From assembly GCA_937958185.1 (NCBI GenBank), contig CALFFN010000019.1:1-64000 (forward strand): a stretch of DNA of 64,000 nt, given 5' to 3'. Shown in pieces: positions 41,239 to 49,731 of the stretch. Numbering within the stretch: position 1 is the stretch's first letter; every line of letters starts with the position of its first letter. The notes under the pieces are model-generated. The model was not told where the DNA came from, did not search any database, and saw only the letters and a program-made list of their open reading frames with translations. This stretch comes from an uncultured Neglectibacter sp. GTDB lineage: Bacteria; Bacillota; Clostridia; Oscillospirales; Acutalibacteraceae. The translations under genes were made by a program, and so were the position numbers.

Positions 41239-43527
41239 GTGAAGCGTCCCTTTGCCCTGCTGGGAGGAGTATCATTTTCTGCCGTTATGCTGGCTGCCGT
41301 GCTGGAAGTCGGCTCGGTCATGATGCTTTCCTTTCTCTGTCTGGGCGCGGGCGCTGCCATATTGCTGACACTGGCGGTGCTCCGTCTGCGGAACGCTGCC
41401 GCAAATCGAACTCTGCAAAAACTCCCGCGGTCCTGCCGTCCGGGAGTTTTTTCCGTGCGCGGAGTATTTCTGGCTCTGGCGCTGCTGGTTGGCGCGTTCT
41501 GCCTGTTTCGGTACGCGAGGGAGTTTTCAGTCACCGTGGCTCCGATGGAACAGCTGGCGGGAACGGAAGCCCGTATTCGCGGCACGGTGCAGGATCATCC
41601 CAGCCGGCAATACGGGCGCTACTACTATCTTGTGAGGGTGGAGCGCCTTTCCGTGGACGGCGAAAGCCGGGAGCTGCCCCGTTTCACGCTGCGCGTCTCC
41701 ACGGGAGCGCCCTTTGCCTGCCGCCCCTACGACACGCTGGAATGCACGGTGAAATTTCTTGCCTTCAGCGAGGAGGACGGGCTGTATTCCGGCAGAAATT
41801 CCTGGCTGGCTTCGGGAGTCTCGGCGCTGGCATATCTTTCCGATTACGAAACGGTGATGACGGCGCCCAATACCACGAGCCCGCCGGGGAAGCTGTTCGC
41901 TGAGCTGCGGCACACCGTCGGCAGGTCGTTTGAGAAGCATTTGCCCTCCGGGGAAAGCGGGCTGATCCGCGCCATGCTGCTGGGAGAACGGGACAGGGTT
42001 TCCGAAGAGGCGTACTGCAATTTCAAAGCCATCGGCGCTTCTCATCTGCTGGTGATCTCCGGGTTGCACATGGCGGCGCTGGGCGTGTTCCTTTCCCTGC
42101 TGTTCGGCACGCTGCCAATGCTTGGCAGAACGGGGAAGAATCTGCTGACCGCCGGAGCGGTGGTCGGGTTTCTGACGCTGACGGGCTTTCCCGTGTCGGC
42201 GGTGCGCAGCGGTATCATGTACCTACTGGCGCTTTTGGCGGACTGTCTCGGCAGGGAGCCTGACAGCGTGAATTCGCTGGGGTTTGCCGTGCTGGTCATC
42301 TGCGCGGTCAATCCCTTTTCCGGCGGCGACCTGGGCTTTGCGTTATCGGTGTCCGCCACATTGGGTATTTTATTGCTGGCAAACCCCATGACCGCCGGAC
42401 TATTGGAGCTTGTGGCAAAGCGCCCAAGGTTCCAACGGCTCTGCGCGCCGGTGGCGTCTTCCCTGGGTGTGACCTGCTCCGCCATGCTCTTTACGCTGCC
42501 CATACAGCTCCTTGTGTTCCGCAGCGTCAGCCTGTTGGCGCCTTTGTCCAGCCTGCTGCTGGTGTTCCCCTGCACGCTGCTTCTGTATTGCTCCCTGCTG
42601 GCTGCCTTTTTCGGGCTGCTTCCGGCGCTGTCGCCAATGGCGGAGCCGTTTTTCTACTGTGCCGGAATGCTGGCGCGCTGCTCTATGGGCATTGCGGATC
42701 GGCTTGCCCGGCTGACCCGCAGTATGCTGGACTTATCCGACCCGGTGTGGGTCGTGGCTGTTTTGGGGATCGGCGCGGTGGCTGCTTTCGGATATTTTTT
42801 GAAGCGCAGCCGCCGGGCGGCCTGTACGGTCCTGGCAGGGCTGCTCCTGATTTTCAGCTGTGGGAGGGCTTTCGCGGCGGTACGGGAGGATACCGTTACA
42901 GTGGCGGCAACGGCGGATTCCTCCTGTGTGGTGCTGCTGCGGGGCAGCCGGGCGGCAGTGCTGACAGTGGGCGGCTTTCAGGAAAACGCCGCAAGGGAGC
43001 TGCTTACGCGAAACGGCGTGGAGCAGATAGAGCTGCTCTGCCTGCCGGAGCAGTCGGAAGAAGCCAATGAAGCGGCGGCGCAGCTGCTGGGCTGGTTCCC
43101 CGTGGAAAAGCTGGCGCTGCCGAAGGGCGCTTACCTGCGGCGGGATTTGGAAAGCTGCGCAAACAGGAGCGGATACTTTTGCCCTGAAAATGGGGAAACT
43201 ATGGAGGTGCTGGGCGGGGTGAAGCTCACCTTCCTGAAAGATATGTCCCGCATTAGCGTCACGGCAAACAGCACGGAGATTTTGGTGGAGACCGGGGAGA
43301 CGGGGACAGGAGAGTGCCAGATTTTATTTACCACGGCGGAGCGGACAAAAATCAATTCGGCATTTACCGTTTTGCAGAATGGTGATATAATAGAAAAATA
43401 CAGGAAAGCGGAGCTTGCCCGGCTGCTGCCGGGGCGGTACCTGCTGCCGGAGGGAAACGGGCTTTTCATAGACCTGCTTTCGGACGGCGTGATCCGCTTC
43501 AGGGGGGACAGCATATGCCTGAAATAA
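41239..43527 (+). CDS. comEC: ComEC/Rec2-like competence DNA channel protein
   Basis: A 762-residue membrane protein. Order: N-terminal hydrophobic segments, an OB-like extracellular DUF4131 region (about 90-200), the Competence channel domain with the hallmark GASHLLVISGLHMAALGVF (about 265-285) and SAVRSGIMYLLALLADCLG, and a C-terminal region of about 220 residues. In most ComEC proteins the C-terminus is a metallo-beta-lactamase nuclease with HxHxDH; I cannot find that motif, so the nuclease is degenerate. The GTG at 41239 directly abuts the upstream stop. It overlaps holA by 13 bp. Confidence 0.92.
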   Translation: MKRPFALLGGVSFSAVMLAAVLEVGSVMMLSFLCLGAGAAILLTLAVLRLRNAAANRTLQKLPRSCRPGVFSVRGVFLALALLVGAFCLFRYAREFSVTVAPMEQLAGTEARIRGTVQDHPSRQYGRYYYLVRVERLSVDGESRELPRFTLRVSTGAPFACRPYDTLECTVKFLAFSEEDGLYSGRNSWLASGVSALAYLSDYETVMTAPNTTSPPGKLFAELRHTVGRSFEKHLPSGESGLIRAMLLGERDRVSEEAYCNFKAIGASHLLVISGLHMAALGVFLSLLFGTLPMLGRTGKNLLTAGAVVGFLTLTGFPVSAVRSGIMYLLALLADCLGREPDSVNSLGFAVLVICAVNPFSGGDLGFALSVSATLGILLLANPMTAGLLELVAKRPRFQRLCAPVASSLGVTCSAMLFTLPIQLLVFRSVSLLAPLSSLLLVFPCTLLLYCSLLAAFFGLLPALSPMAEPFFYCAGMLARCSMGIADRLARLTRSMLDLSDPVWVVAVLGIGAVAAFGYFLKRSRRAACTVLAGLLLIFSCGRAFAAVREDTVTVAATADSSCVVLLRGSRAAVLTVGGFQENAARELLTRNGVEQIELLCLPEQSEEANEAAAQLLGWFPVEKLALPKGAYLRRDLESCANRSGYFCPENGETMEVLGGVKLTFLKDMSRISVTANSTEILVETGETGTGECQILFTTAERTKINSAFTVLQNGDIIEKYRKAELARLLPGRYLLPEGNGLFIDLLSDGVIRFRGDSICLK

Positions 43528-44600
43528 CGGAAGCTGAGCTGAAAAAGCAGCTTGCCGCCGATACATTTTCCAGCGTTTATCTGATCGCGGGAGAAGAAAA
43601 ATATCTGGTAAAGCGGGCTGCCGGGCGGCTGATCAAACGGGCGGGCGGGGAAGCCTTCCCGGAATTTAACCTGCACGAATTCGGCAATGACTCCGGCGTG
43701 GACGGCATTTCCGACGCCGCCCAGGCGCTGCCCTTTTTTGCGGAGCACAAATGCGTGGCGGTGGCGGATTTCAACGTGGAGGAAAAGGACAGCGTAGAGC
43801 TGCAAAAGCTCTATGAGCTGCTGGACGTAACCCCCGACACCACCAGCCTGGTGTTTTGGTACCCCACCCTGGACTTCGACGGGAAAAAATCGGCAAAGTG
43901 GAAGAAATTCCAAAAAGCCGTCAGCGACAAAGGCTCTGTGCTACTTTGCGGCAGGCGCACCGGGGCGGAGCTGCAAAAGCTGCTGCTGCGGGAAGCGGAA
44001 AAGGCAGGGTGCGTTTTGTCCCGGCAGAATGCTTCCCGTATTCTGGACTATGCCGGGCAGGACGTGACCGCCCTGCTCCACGAAATGGAAAAGCTCTGCG
44101 CCTTTGCCCTGGGACAGGCGCAGGAGGGAGCTTTGCCCGCTGGGCAGCAGCCGGAGATCACCGTGGAGATGATCGAAGCCCTTGTGCCAAAAACCACGGA
44201 AACCACCGTGTTCCTCATGTCCAACGCGCTGGTGGCTGGGAACTATGAAAAGGCTTACAGCCTGCTGGACCTGCTGTTCTATCAGAACGAGGAGCCCATT
44301 GCCATTCTGGGGGCGCTGTCCTCCGCCTATGTGGACATGTACCGGGTGCGTGCGGCGCTGGAAAGCGGGCAGCCTGCTTCCGCCGCCGGAGCCTACGGAG
44401 AGTATAAGGGGAAAGAATTTCGGCTGAGGAATGCCGAGCGCAGCGCCAGGAGCCTGAAGCCGGAAGCGCTGCGCAGCAGCCTGGACCTGCTGCTGGAGGC
44501 GGATATGGCGCTGAAGGGCTCCCGGCTTTCCGGCAGGATCGTGCTGGAGGAATTGATCGCAAAGCTTCTGCTGGCGGCAAAGGGGGAGCGTGCCTCGTGA
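43515..44600 (+). CDS. holA: DNA polymerase III subunit delta
   Basis: A 361-residue clamp-loader subunit that opens the beta clamp. The HolA N-terminal pattern is YLIAGEEKYLVKRAAGRLIK and the mid block has VFWYPTLDFDGKKSAKWKKF and the collar-domain ALSSAYVDMYRVRAAL. The ATG at 43515 lies inside the comEC end, the same comEC-holA arrangement as in Bacillus. It ends in a GTGA overlap with the RNase M5 gene. Confidence 0.94.
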   Translation: MPEITEAELKKQLAADTFSSVYLIAGEEKYLVKRAAGRLIKRAGGEAFPEFNLHEFGNDSGVDGISDAAQALPFFAEHKCVAVADFNVEEKDSVELQKLYELLDVTPDTTSLVFWYPTLDFDGKKSAKWKKFQKAVSDKGSVLLCGRRTGAELQKLLLREAEKAGCVLSRQNASRILDYAGQDVTALLHEMEKLCAFALGQAQEGALPAGQQPEITVEMIEALVPKTTETTVFLMSNALVAGNYEKAYSLLDLLFYQNEEPIAILGALSSAYVDMYRVRAALESGQPASAAGAYGEYKGKEFRLRNAERSARSLKPEALRSSLDLLLEADMALKGSRLSGRIVLEELIAKLLLAAKGERAS

Positions 44601-45205
44601 TTCGGATCCGGGAAGCCGTTGTGGTGGAGGGCAAGTACGACAAGATCAAGCTTTCCTCCCTGCTGGACGGCACCATCGTGACGACAGACGGCTTCGGCAT
44701 TTTCCGGGACAGGGAAAAAATGGCGTACCTGCGCCGTCTGGCGGAAAACCAGGGCTTGGTGGTGCTGACGGACAGCGACGGGGCGGGCTTTGTCATTCGG
44801 GGAAAAATTTCCTCCTGCATTCCCGCTTCCCAGCTGAAACATGCCTATATCCCCGACATTCCGGGAAAGGAGCGGCGGAAAGCAGCGCCCTCCAAGGAGG
44901 GAATGCTGGGGGTGGAGGGCATGGAGCTGCAAACGCTTCGGCAGGTGCTGCGGCGGGCAGGGGCGACCCTGCTGGAAGAAGAAAGCCCGCCTGAGAATGC
45001 CCATGGAAAGCTGACGAAAGCCGATCTGTACGAGATGGGGCTTTCCGGCAGAGAGGACAGCGCCCAGCGGCGGAAGGCTTTGCAAAAGGAGCTGGACCTG
45101 CCGGAACGCCTTTCGGCAGGGGGGCTGCTGCAGGCGCTGAACGCGCTGTACAGCGAGCAGGAATTATCCGTGCTGCGGGAGCGGCTTATAAAGGGGGACG
45201 TATAA
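44597..45205 (+). CDS. rnmV: Ribonuclease M5 (5S rRNA maturation), Toprim domain
   Basis: A 202-residue protein with an N-terminal Toprim domain: IREAVVVEGKYDKIKLSS (catalytic Glu), TDGFGIFRD and the DxD in VVLTDSDGAGFVIRGKIS. The C-terminal half is the DUF4093 region typical of RNase M5, which trims precursor 5S rRNA. Translation starts with GTG at 44597 overlapping holA by 4 bp. Confidence 0.92.
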   Translation: MIRIREAVVVEGKYDKIKLSSLLDGTIVTTDGFGIFRDREKMAYLRRLAENQGLVVLTDSDGAGFVIRGKISSCIPASQLKHAYIPDIPGKERRKAAPSKEGMLGVEGMELQTLRQVLRRAGATLLEEESPPENAHGKLTKADLYEMGLSGREDSAQRRKALQKELDLPERLSAGGLLQALNALYSEQELSVLRERLIKGDV

Positions 45206-45649
45206 ATGAAGCTGACAAAACAGGCGCTGACATCGGTGAAATTCCGCACCAGGGGCAGGTGGTACCATGCAGGTCAGGTAGACGCTTTTTTGGAAGAGCT
45301 GCTGGTGGCGGTGGACGAAGCGGAACGGGGCATGGAAGAACACAAAAACATCGTCCGCACACTGACGAAGCAGCTGGAGGAAAGCAAAGGGGAGGTTTCC
45401 CGGCTGCAGCAGCAGGCAGCGGATCTCCGGCAAAGCGCGGAGCAGGCGAAAGCGGCGCTGGAAAAGGAAGCGCAGGCCGCTGCCGAACGAAAACTTCTGT
45501 GCCGGGAGCTGGAACGGGAGCGGGACAGGTTGATTCAGGATATCTGCGCGCTTCAGGATTTCCGGGAGGAGTTCCGCACTTCCATTCAGCGGGACGCGGA
45601 TTCCCTGACAGAGCAGATAAAAGACCTTGGTTCCGACAAATTACTGTAA
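45206..45649 (+). CDS. DivIVA-like coiled-coil protein
   Basis: A 147-residue protein. The first 40 residues follow the DivIVA N-terminal pattern (KFRTRGRWYHAGQVDAFLEE), in which an aromatic/Arg loop senses curved membrane. The rest, about 45-140, is a charged coiled coil rich in Glu, Lys and Gln. It may recruit proteins to the septum or pole, but it is short compared with DivIVA (about 165-230) and is probably a GpsB-like or accessory member. ATG directly follows the RNase M5 stop. Confidence 0.75.
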   Translation: MKLTKQALTSVKFRTRGRWYHAGQVDAFLEELLVAVDEAERGMEEHKNIVRTLTKQLEESKGEVSRLQQQAADLRQSAEQAKAALEKEAQAAAERKLLCRELERERDRLIQDICALQDFREEFRTSIQRDADSLTEQIKDLGSDKLL

Positions 45650-45667
45650 AGGAGAAAGCCTGTACAG

Positions 45668-46411
45668 ATGGCAGAACAGCAGGAAAACAGGATCGCCCTC
45701 TTTTTGGATCTATACAAGCAGACAGAGGTCGCGTTGGAGGAAAAATATCGGAACGAGCACCGCAAATATACCAGCGTTGTGTATGAATTTCTACGGGACG
45801 ACGAAAGCGCGCCCATTCGGGAAAAGCTGGATACCTGCCGGGAAATACGGAACCTGCTGACCCACAGCGCGAACATGGACGGCGAGCCTGTCGTCATGCC
45901 CTCCGCCGCGGTGGTGCGCGCCATGGAGGAGGTGCGGGACTATGTGTGCCGCCCGCCGCTGGCGCTGGAATATGCCACCCGGGGCGACCGGATCATCAAG
46001 GCAAATCTTGGGGAAAAGGTCCTACGGCTCATGGCGCTGATGGAAAAGAACGGGTATTCCCATATCCCCGTAATGCGGGAGGGCAGGTTTTATGGTGTGT
46101 TCAGCATTGGCTCGGTGTTCCGCTACCAGCTGCGGGGCGGGAAGCCGCTGACGGAAAGCACCACGCTGCGGGAAATCGGAAAATTCCTGGACGTGGGCGA
46201 GCATCTGGAAAATTATGAATTTGTTCCTAAAAACGCAAGCTACGGGTACGTCCGCAGGAAATTTGAACAGGTCAAGGGGAAAAACCAGCGGGTAGCCGTG
46301 ATCTTTATTACAGAAAACGGCCGCCCAGGGGAACGGCTGCTGGGAATGCTGACCCCGTGGGACGTGCTGGGGGACCCGCACCCCCAAGCCGAAGCGGCGG
46401 AGGAAAGGTGA
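45668..46411 (+). CDS. CBS-pair protein with HEPN-like N-terminal domain
   Basis: A 247-residue protein. Residues about 95-240 form a CBS-domain pair (NGYSHIPVMREGRFYGVFSI; then TENGRPGERLLGMLTPWDVL), which usually binds adenosyl nucleotides. The N-terminal 85 residues are helical and contain CREIRNLLTHSAN, an Rx4H motif as in HEPN RNase domains. Nuclease activity is not shown by this alone. It is the last gene of the 40.7-46.4 kb operon, 18 bp after the DivIVA-like gene, and ends at a strong terminator. Confidence 0.75.
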   Translation: MAEQQENRIALFLDLYKQTEVALEEKYRNEHRKYTSVVYEFLRDDESAPIREKLDTCREIRNLLTHSANMDGEPVVMPSAAVVRAMEEVRDYVCRPPLALEYATRGDRIIKANLGEKVLRLMALMEKNGYSHIPVMREGRFYGVFSIGSVFRYQLRGGKPLTESTTLREIGKFLDVGEHLENYEFVPKNASYGYVRRKFEQVKGKNQRVAVIFITENGRPGERLLGMLTPWDVLGDPHPQAEAAEER

Positions 46412-46446
46412 AACACGCCAAAAATTCCGAGAGGTGTTGCAGGCAA

Positions 46447-46478
46447 AAAAATCGGAGAGGATATCCTCTCCGATTTTT
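46447..46478. terminator. Bidirectional terminator after the CBS protein gene
   Basis: A 32-bp perfect palindrome, arms of 16 bp (46447-46462 and 46463-46478) with A- and T-runs at the ends. Confidence 0.88.
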
Positions 46479-46552
46479 AGTAAAGAGATGCAACTTGTCT
46501 TCTAAAGCTTAAAACGGAAGCAGCACATGGAACAACTGCCGCAGGCAGCCGC

Positions 46553-47170
46553 TTATTTATCCAACCGTCTGGCAGCGTCGGCAACCAGCTCCACCGCTTC
46601 TTCAATGGTAAATTTGGACGTGTCCAGCGTAAAATCGTAATTGTTCAAGTCGTCCCAGCGGTTGTTGGAATAGAAATTGTAGTAATTGGCGCGCTGCTTA
46701 TCCTTTTTGGATACGAAATCAGGCGCTTTCTTTTCCTCACACAGCCCTTTTGCCACAATGCGCTGCACCCGGGAGGCTTTGTCGGCGTGGATAAATACAT
46801 TCAGGGCGTTTGGAAACTCCCGCAGGATATAGTCCGCACACCGCCCCACGATGACGCAGGAACCTTCCTCCGCAGCCTTTTTGATAATGTCTGACTGAAT
46901 GAGGAACAGCTTGTCGTTGATGGGCATTTCATTTAAGCCCGGAATGCGGGAGCCGAACCCGTAGCCGCCCACGACCATGGAATACAGCAGGCTGCTGGTG
47001 GCTTTCTCGTCTGCGTGCTCAAAAACTTCTTCAGAAAGACCGCTCTGCTTTGCCGCCATGGCGATCAGCGCCTTATCGTAATAAGGGATACCCAGCTTTT
47101 GCGCAAGCTTTTCGCCAACCTCATGACCTCCGCTTCCGTATTGGCGGGCAATGGTGATAACGGGCAACAT
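46553..47170 (-). CDS. Cytidylate kinase-like P-loop protein
   Basis: A 205-residue protein of the Cytidylate_kin2 type. The Walker A-like loop is ITIARQYGSGGHEVGEKLA and later blocks are LGIPYYDKALIAMAAKQSG and CVIVGRCADYIL, all standard for this group. These proteins are widespread in gut Clostridia and Bacteroidetes, and their substrate is not established. The ATG at 47170 follows AAGGAGGGG. It is transcribed leftward alone from the promoter at 47244-47271. Confidence 0.88.
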   Translation of the reverse strand: MLPVITIARQYGSGGHEVGEKLAQKLGIPYYDKALIAMAAKQSGLSEEVFEHADEKATSSLLYSMVVGGYGFGSRIPGLNEMPINDKLFLIQSDIIKKAAEEGSCVIVGRCADYILREFPNALNVFIHADKASRVQRIVAKGLCEEKKAPDFVSKKDKQRANYYNFYSNNRWDDLNNYDFTLDTSKFTIEEAVELVADAARRLDK

Positions 47171-47243
47171 AACGACCCCTCCTTGTAACAATACCCCAAT
47201 ATTTTTCTTTACAAAAACAGAAATATGGGTATCTTATATAATT

Positions 47244-47271
47244 ATTCTATCACTTTTCCCGGAAAAGTCAA
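47244..47271 (-). promoter_or_regulatory. Promoter of the cytidylate kinase-like gene with spacer palindrome
   Basis: On the minus strand TTGACT (47271-47266), 16 nt, TAGAAT (47249-47244). ACTTTTCC-C-GGAAAAGT (47252-47268) fills the spacer, an operator-like position. CACTTTTCCCG occurs again at 47336-47346 in the divergent leader of the response-regulator gene. Confidence 0.65.
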
Positions 47272-47289
47272 CAGGAAAGTCCCCTGCCC

Positions 47290-47318
47290 TTGAAAAAATT
47301 TTTCTCCCGGACTATACT
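47290..47318 (+). promoter_or_regulatory. Promoter of the two-component system
   Basis: TTGAAA (47290-47295), 17 nt, TATACT (47313-47318). The leader to the ATG at 47483 is about 155 nt and contains GCGGG/CCCGC and AAAGC/GCTTT hairpins. Confidence 0.7.
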
Positions 47319-47482
47319 GAAACGTAGGAAGCGGGCACTTTTCCCGCAAAGCTGCGCTTTTTATCGGAAATTTGGAAAACCATCACGGAAACTTCACAAA
47401 AAGATGTTTTACTGAAGCAGAGACAATTTTCGGCGCAGGGAGAAGCCTTCTCCGCGCCGGGACAAGAGAAAGGACGAATGGC

Positions 47483-48166
47483 ATGTACCGTATCCTTGTG
47501 ACGGACGACGAAGAAAAAATCAGAATGCTGATCCGCAAATACGCTGAGTTTGAGGGGCATAAGGTCACGGAAGCGGAAAACGGAATGCAGGCGGTGGAGC
47601 TTTGCCGCAAGGACCCGACCCAGTTCGACGTGATCGTCATGGACGTGATGATGCCGGAGCTGGACGGTTTTTCCGCTGTGGCTGAGATACGTAAGGTCAC
47701 CGCCGCCCCGGTGCTGATGCTTTCCGCCAGAGGAGAGGAGTACGACAGGATCCATGGCTTCGAGCTGGGTGTGGACGATTACGTGGTCAAGCCATTTTCT
47801 CCCAAGGAGCTGCTCATGCGCATTGGCGCCATTATGAACCGGGTAAATCCTCAGGCAGCTTCCGTCAAGCGGAATACCGCTTCTTTTGAGGGGCTTTCTA
47901 TCGACTTTGACGCCCGCGTGGTCACCGTTGACGGCGGGCGCGTTGACCTTTCCCCCAAGGAATATGACCTTCTGGTATACATGGTGAACAACAAGGACCT
48001 GGCGCTGACCCGGGAAATGCTGATCACCAATGTGTGGGGCTATGATTTTTACGGCGACGACAGGACTTTGGATACCCACATCAAGCTGCTGCGGAAATCC
48101 CTGGGGCAGTACAGCAAGTTTATCGTGACCCTCCGGGGCGTGGGTTACCGCTTCGAGGTGATATGA
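47483..48166 (+). CDS. OmpR/PhoB-family response regulator
   Basis: A 227-residue regulator. The receiver domain has the acidic pair VTDDEEKIR, the phospho-acceptor Asp in DVIVMDVMMPELDG (about residue 52), and the conserved Lys in DDYVVKPFSPKELL. The C-terminal winged helix ends GYDFYGDDRTLDTHIKLLRK and TLRGVGYRFEV. The ATG at 47483 gives a standard receiver N-terminus. It overlaps its kinase gene by 4 bp (ATGA). Confidence 0.96.
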   Translation: MYRILVTDDEEKIRMLIRKYAEFEGHKVTEAENGMQAVELCRKDPTQFDVIVMDVMMPELDGFSAVAEIRKVTAAPVLMLSARGEEYDRIHGFELGVDDYVVKPFSPKELLMRIGAIMNRVNPQAASVKRNTASFEGLSIDFDARVVTVDGGRVDLSPKEYDLLVYMVNNKDLALTREMLITNVWGYDFYGDDRTLDTHIKLLRKSLGQYSKFIVTLRGVGYRFEVI

Positions 48167-49605
48167 TGGAAACAGGGTATCCTCTTTTTTCCCCGGTGGA
48201 AAAGCCGCCGAAAAAGCCGCTGAATATCCGCTGGCAGATCGCTTTGGGCTTTGGCGTGTTCATTTTGGTGGTGGCTGTGCTGCTGTGGGTGTTCCAGATC
48301 GCGCTGCTGGGTCCCTTTTATCAGGCAATAAAAACCGAAGAGGTCAAGCGGACGGCGGCGCTGATCGAAAGCAAGCTGGAGCAGGAGGATCTGGATCTGC
48401 AGGTAAAGAAGCTCTCCAACGATCTGGGCATCAACGTGCTGGTCACGGACCCGCTGGGCACCCAGTACAGCGCGTGGAAGCCCACCCAGCGGGAATGCCT
48501 GATCGAGACCATGACCCGCAGCGATCTGGTAGCGCTTTTTGACGAGGTGAATCTGGCAGGGGGCAAGAGGATCGCCGTATGCGATTCTCCCTTTGTCTAT
48601 CAGGACGGCGTCCGCCCCCATGTGATCCTCTATGTGGGGATCGCCAGGACCAATACCGGGCTGAACCGCATGATCTTGATCGAAAGCGAGATCACCCCGG
48701 TGGACGCCACCGTGGAGACGCTGAAGGTGCAGCTTGTCTGCGTGACGGCGGTGATGGTGCTTTTGGGCGGTATCCTGGCGCTGTTCATTGCCCGGCGGAT
48801 CTCCCGCCCGGTGGCGGCGGTGAATGAAGCCGCCAAAGAACTGGCAAAGGGAAATTATGAGATACGCTTTGCGGAAAGCGGCTCCAGGGAAGTCAGCGAG
48901 CTGGCGCAGACCCTGAATTACGCCGCCGGGGAGCTTTCCAAGGTGGAAGGTCTCCGCCGGGAGCTGCTGGCAAATGTTTCCCACGACCTCCGCACCCCGC
49001 TGACCATGATCCGCGGCTACAGCGAGGTCATGCGGGATCTGCCCGGGGAGAACACCCCGGAGAATGTGCAGATCATTATAGACGAAACCGAGCGCCTTAC
49101 CAGCCTGGTGAACGACCTGTTGGATTTATCCCGGCTGGAATCGGGCGTGCTTACTCTGGATAAAAGCCGGTTCAACCTGACCGAAAGCATTCGAGCGATC
49201 CTGCACCGTTACGACAAGCTGGCGGATTACAGCTTTCCCTTTGAAGCCTCAGAGGACGTGTTCGTCACAGCGGACGAGCTGAAAATCTCCCAGGTGGTCT
49301 ATAATCTGGTGAACAACGCCATCACCTATGCCGGAGAGGATAAGACCGTCACCCTGCGGCAGACCGTGACGGACGGCAGGGTGCGGGTCTCCGTGACCGA
49401 CACCGGCGAGGGTATCCCGGCGGATAAGCTGCGGGATATTTGGGAGCGGTACTACAAGGTGGACAAGGAGCACAGGCGCGCCCAGGTGGGCACCGGGCTG
49501 GGGCTGTCCATTGTGAAAAATATTCTGGAGCTTCACGGCGGCGCCTATGGCGTGGAAAGCGAGCTGGGCGCGGGCAGCACCTTTTGGTTTGAGCTGCCTT
49601 GTTAG
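48163..49605 (+). CDS. Sensor histidine kinase
   Basis: A 480-residue membrane kinase. Order: membrane segment about 24-48, an extracytoplasmic sensor region about 50-185, second membrane segment about 190-210, HAMP (ARRISRPVAAVNEAAKEL), HisKA with the phospho-His in LLANVSHDLRTPLTMIRG, and HATPase with YNLVNNAITYAG, VTDTGEGIP and GTGLGLSIVKNIL. Its sensor domain shows no named family by eye. It pairs with the upstream regulator. The following genes (S66 peptidase, GNAT) are separated by repeats and a promoter. Confidence 0.96.
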   Translation: MMETGYPLFSPVEKPPKKPLNIRWQIALGFGVFILVVAVLLWVFQIALLGPFYQAIKTEEVKRTAALIESKLEQEDLDLQVKKLSNDLGINVLVTDPLGTQYSAWKPTQRECLIETMTRSDLVALFDEVNLAGGKRIAVCDSPFVYQDGVRPHVILYVGIARTNTGLNRMILIESEITPVDATVETLKVQLVCVTAVMVLLGGILALFIARRISRPVAAVNEAAKELAKGNYEIRFAESGSREVSELAQTLNYAAGELSKVEGLRRELLANVSHDLRTPLTMIRGYSEVMRDLPGENTPENVQIIIDETERLTSLVNDLLDLSRLESGVLTLDKSRFNLTESIRAILHRYDKLADYSFPFEASEDVFVTADELKISQVVYNLVNNAITYAGEDKTVTLRQTVTDGRVRVSVTDTGEGIPADKLRDIWERYYKVDKEHRRAQVGTGLGLSIVKNILELHGGAYGVESELGAGSTFWFELPC

Positions 49606-49650
49606 TTGTTAGCCGTTAGAATGGGCGTGACGTTAGGCGTTAGCTGTTAG
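49603..49650. repeat. GTTAG-type intergenic repeats
   Basis: TTAGTTGTTAGCCGTTAG, then GTTAGGCGTTAGCTGTTAG units, the same family as at 3071-3103 and 31878-31905. Confidence 0.7.
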
Positions 49651-49673
49651 GAAAAGGCGAGCGCCCGGCGGAG

Positions 49674-49702
49674 TTGCACTTTTTCCCGTTTCGTGATAGA
49701 CT
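49674..49702 (+). promoter_or_regulatory. Promoter of the S66 peptidase gene
   Basis: TTGCAC (49674-49679), 17 nt, TAGACT (49697-49702), with the ATG about 30 nt further on. Confidence 0.55.
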
Positions 49703-49731
49703 GGAAAAGCTGAAAAAGGGGAGTGAAAGCC

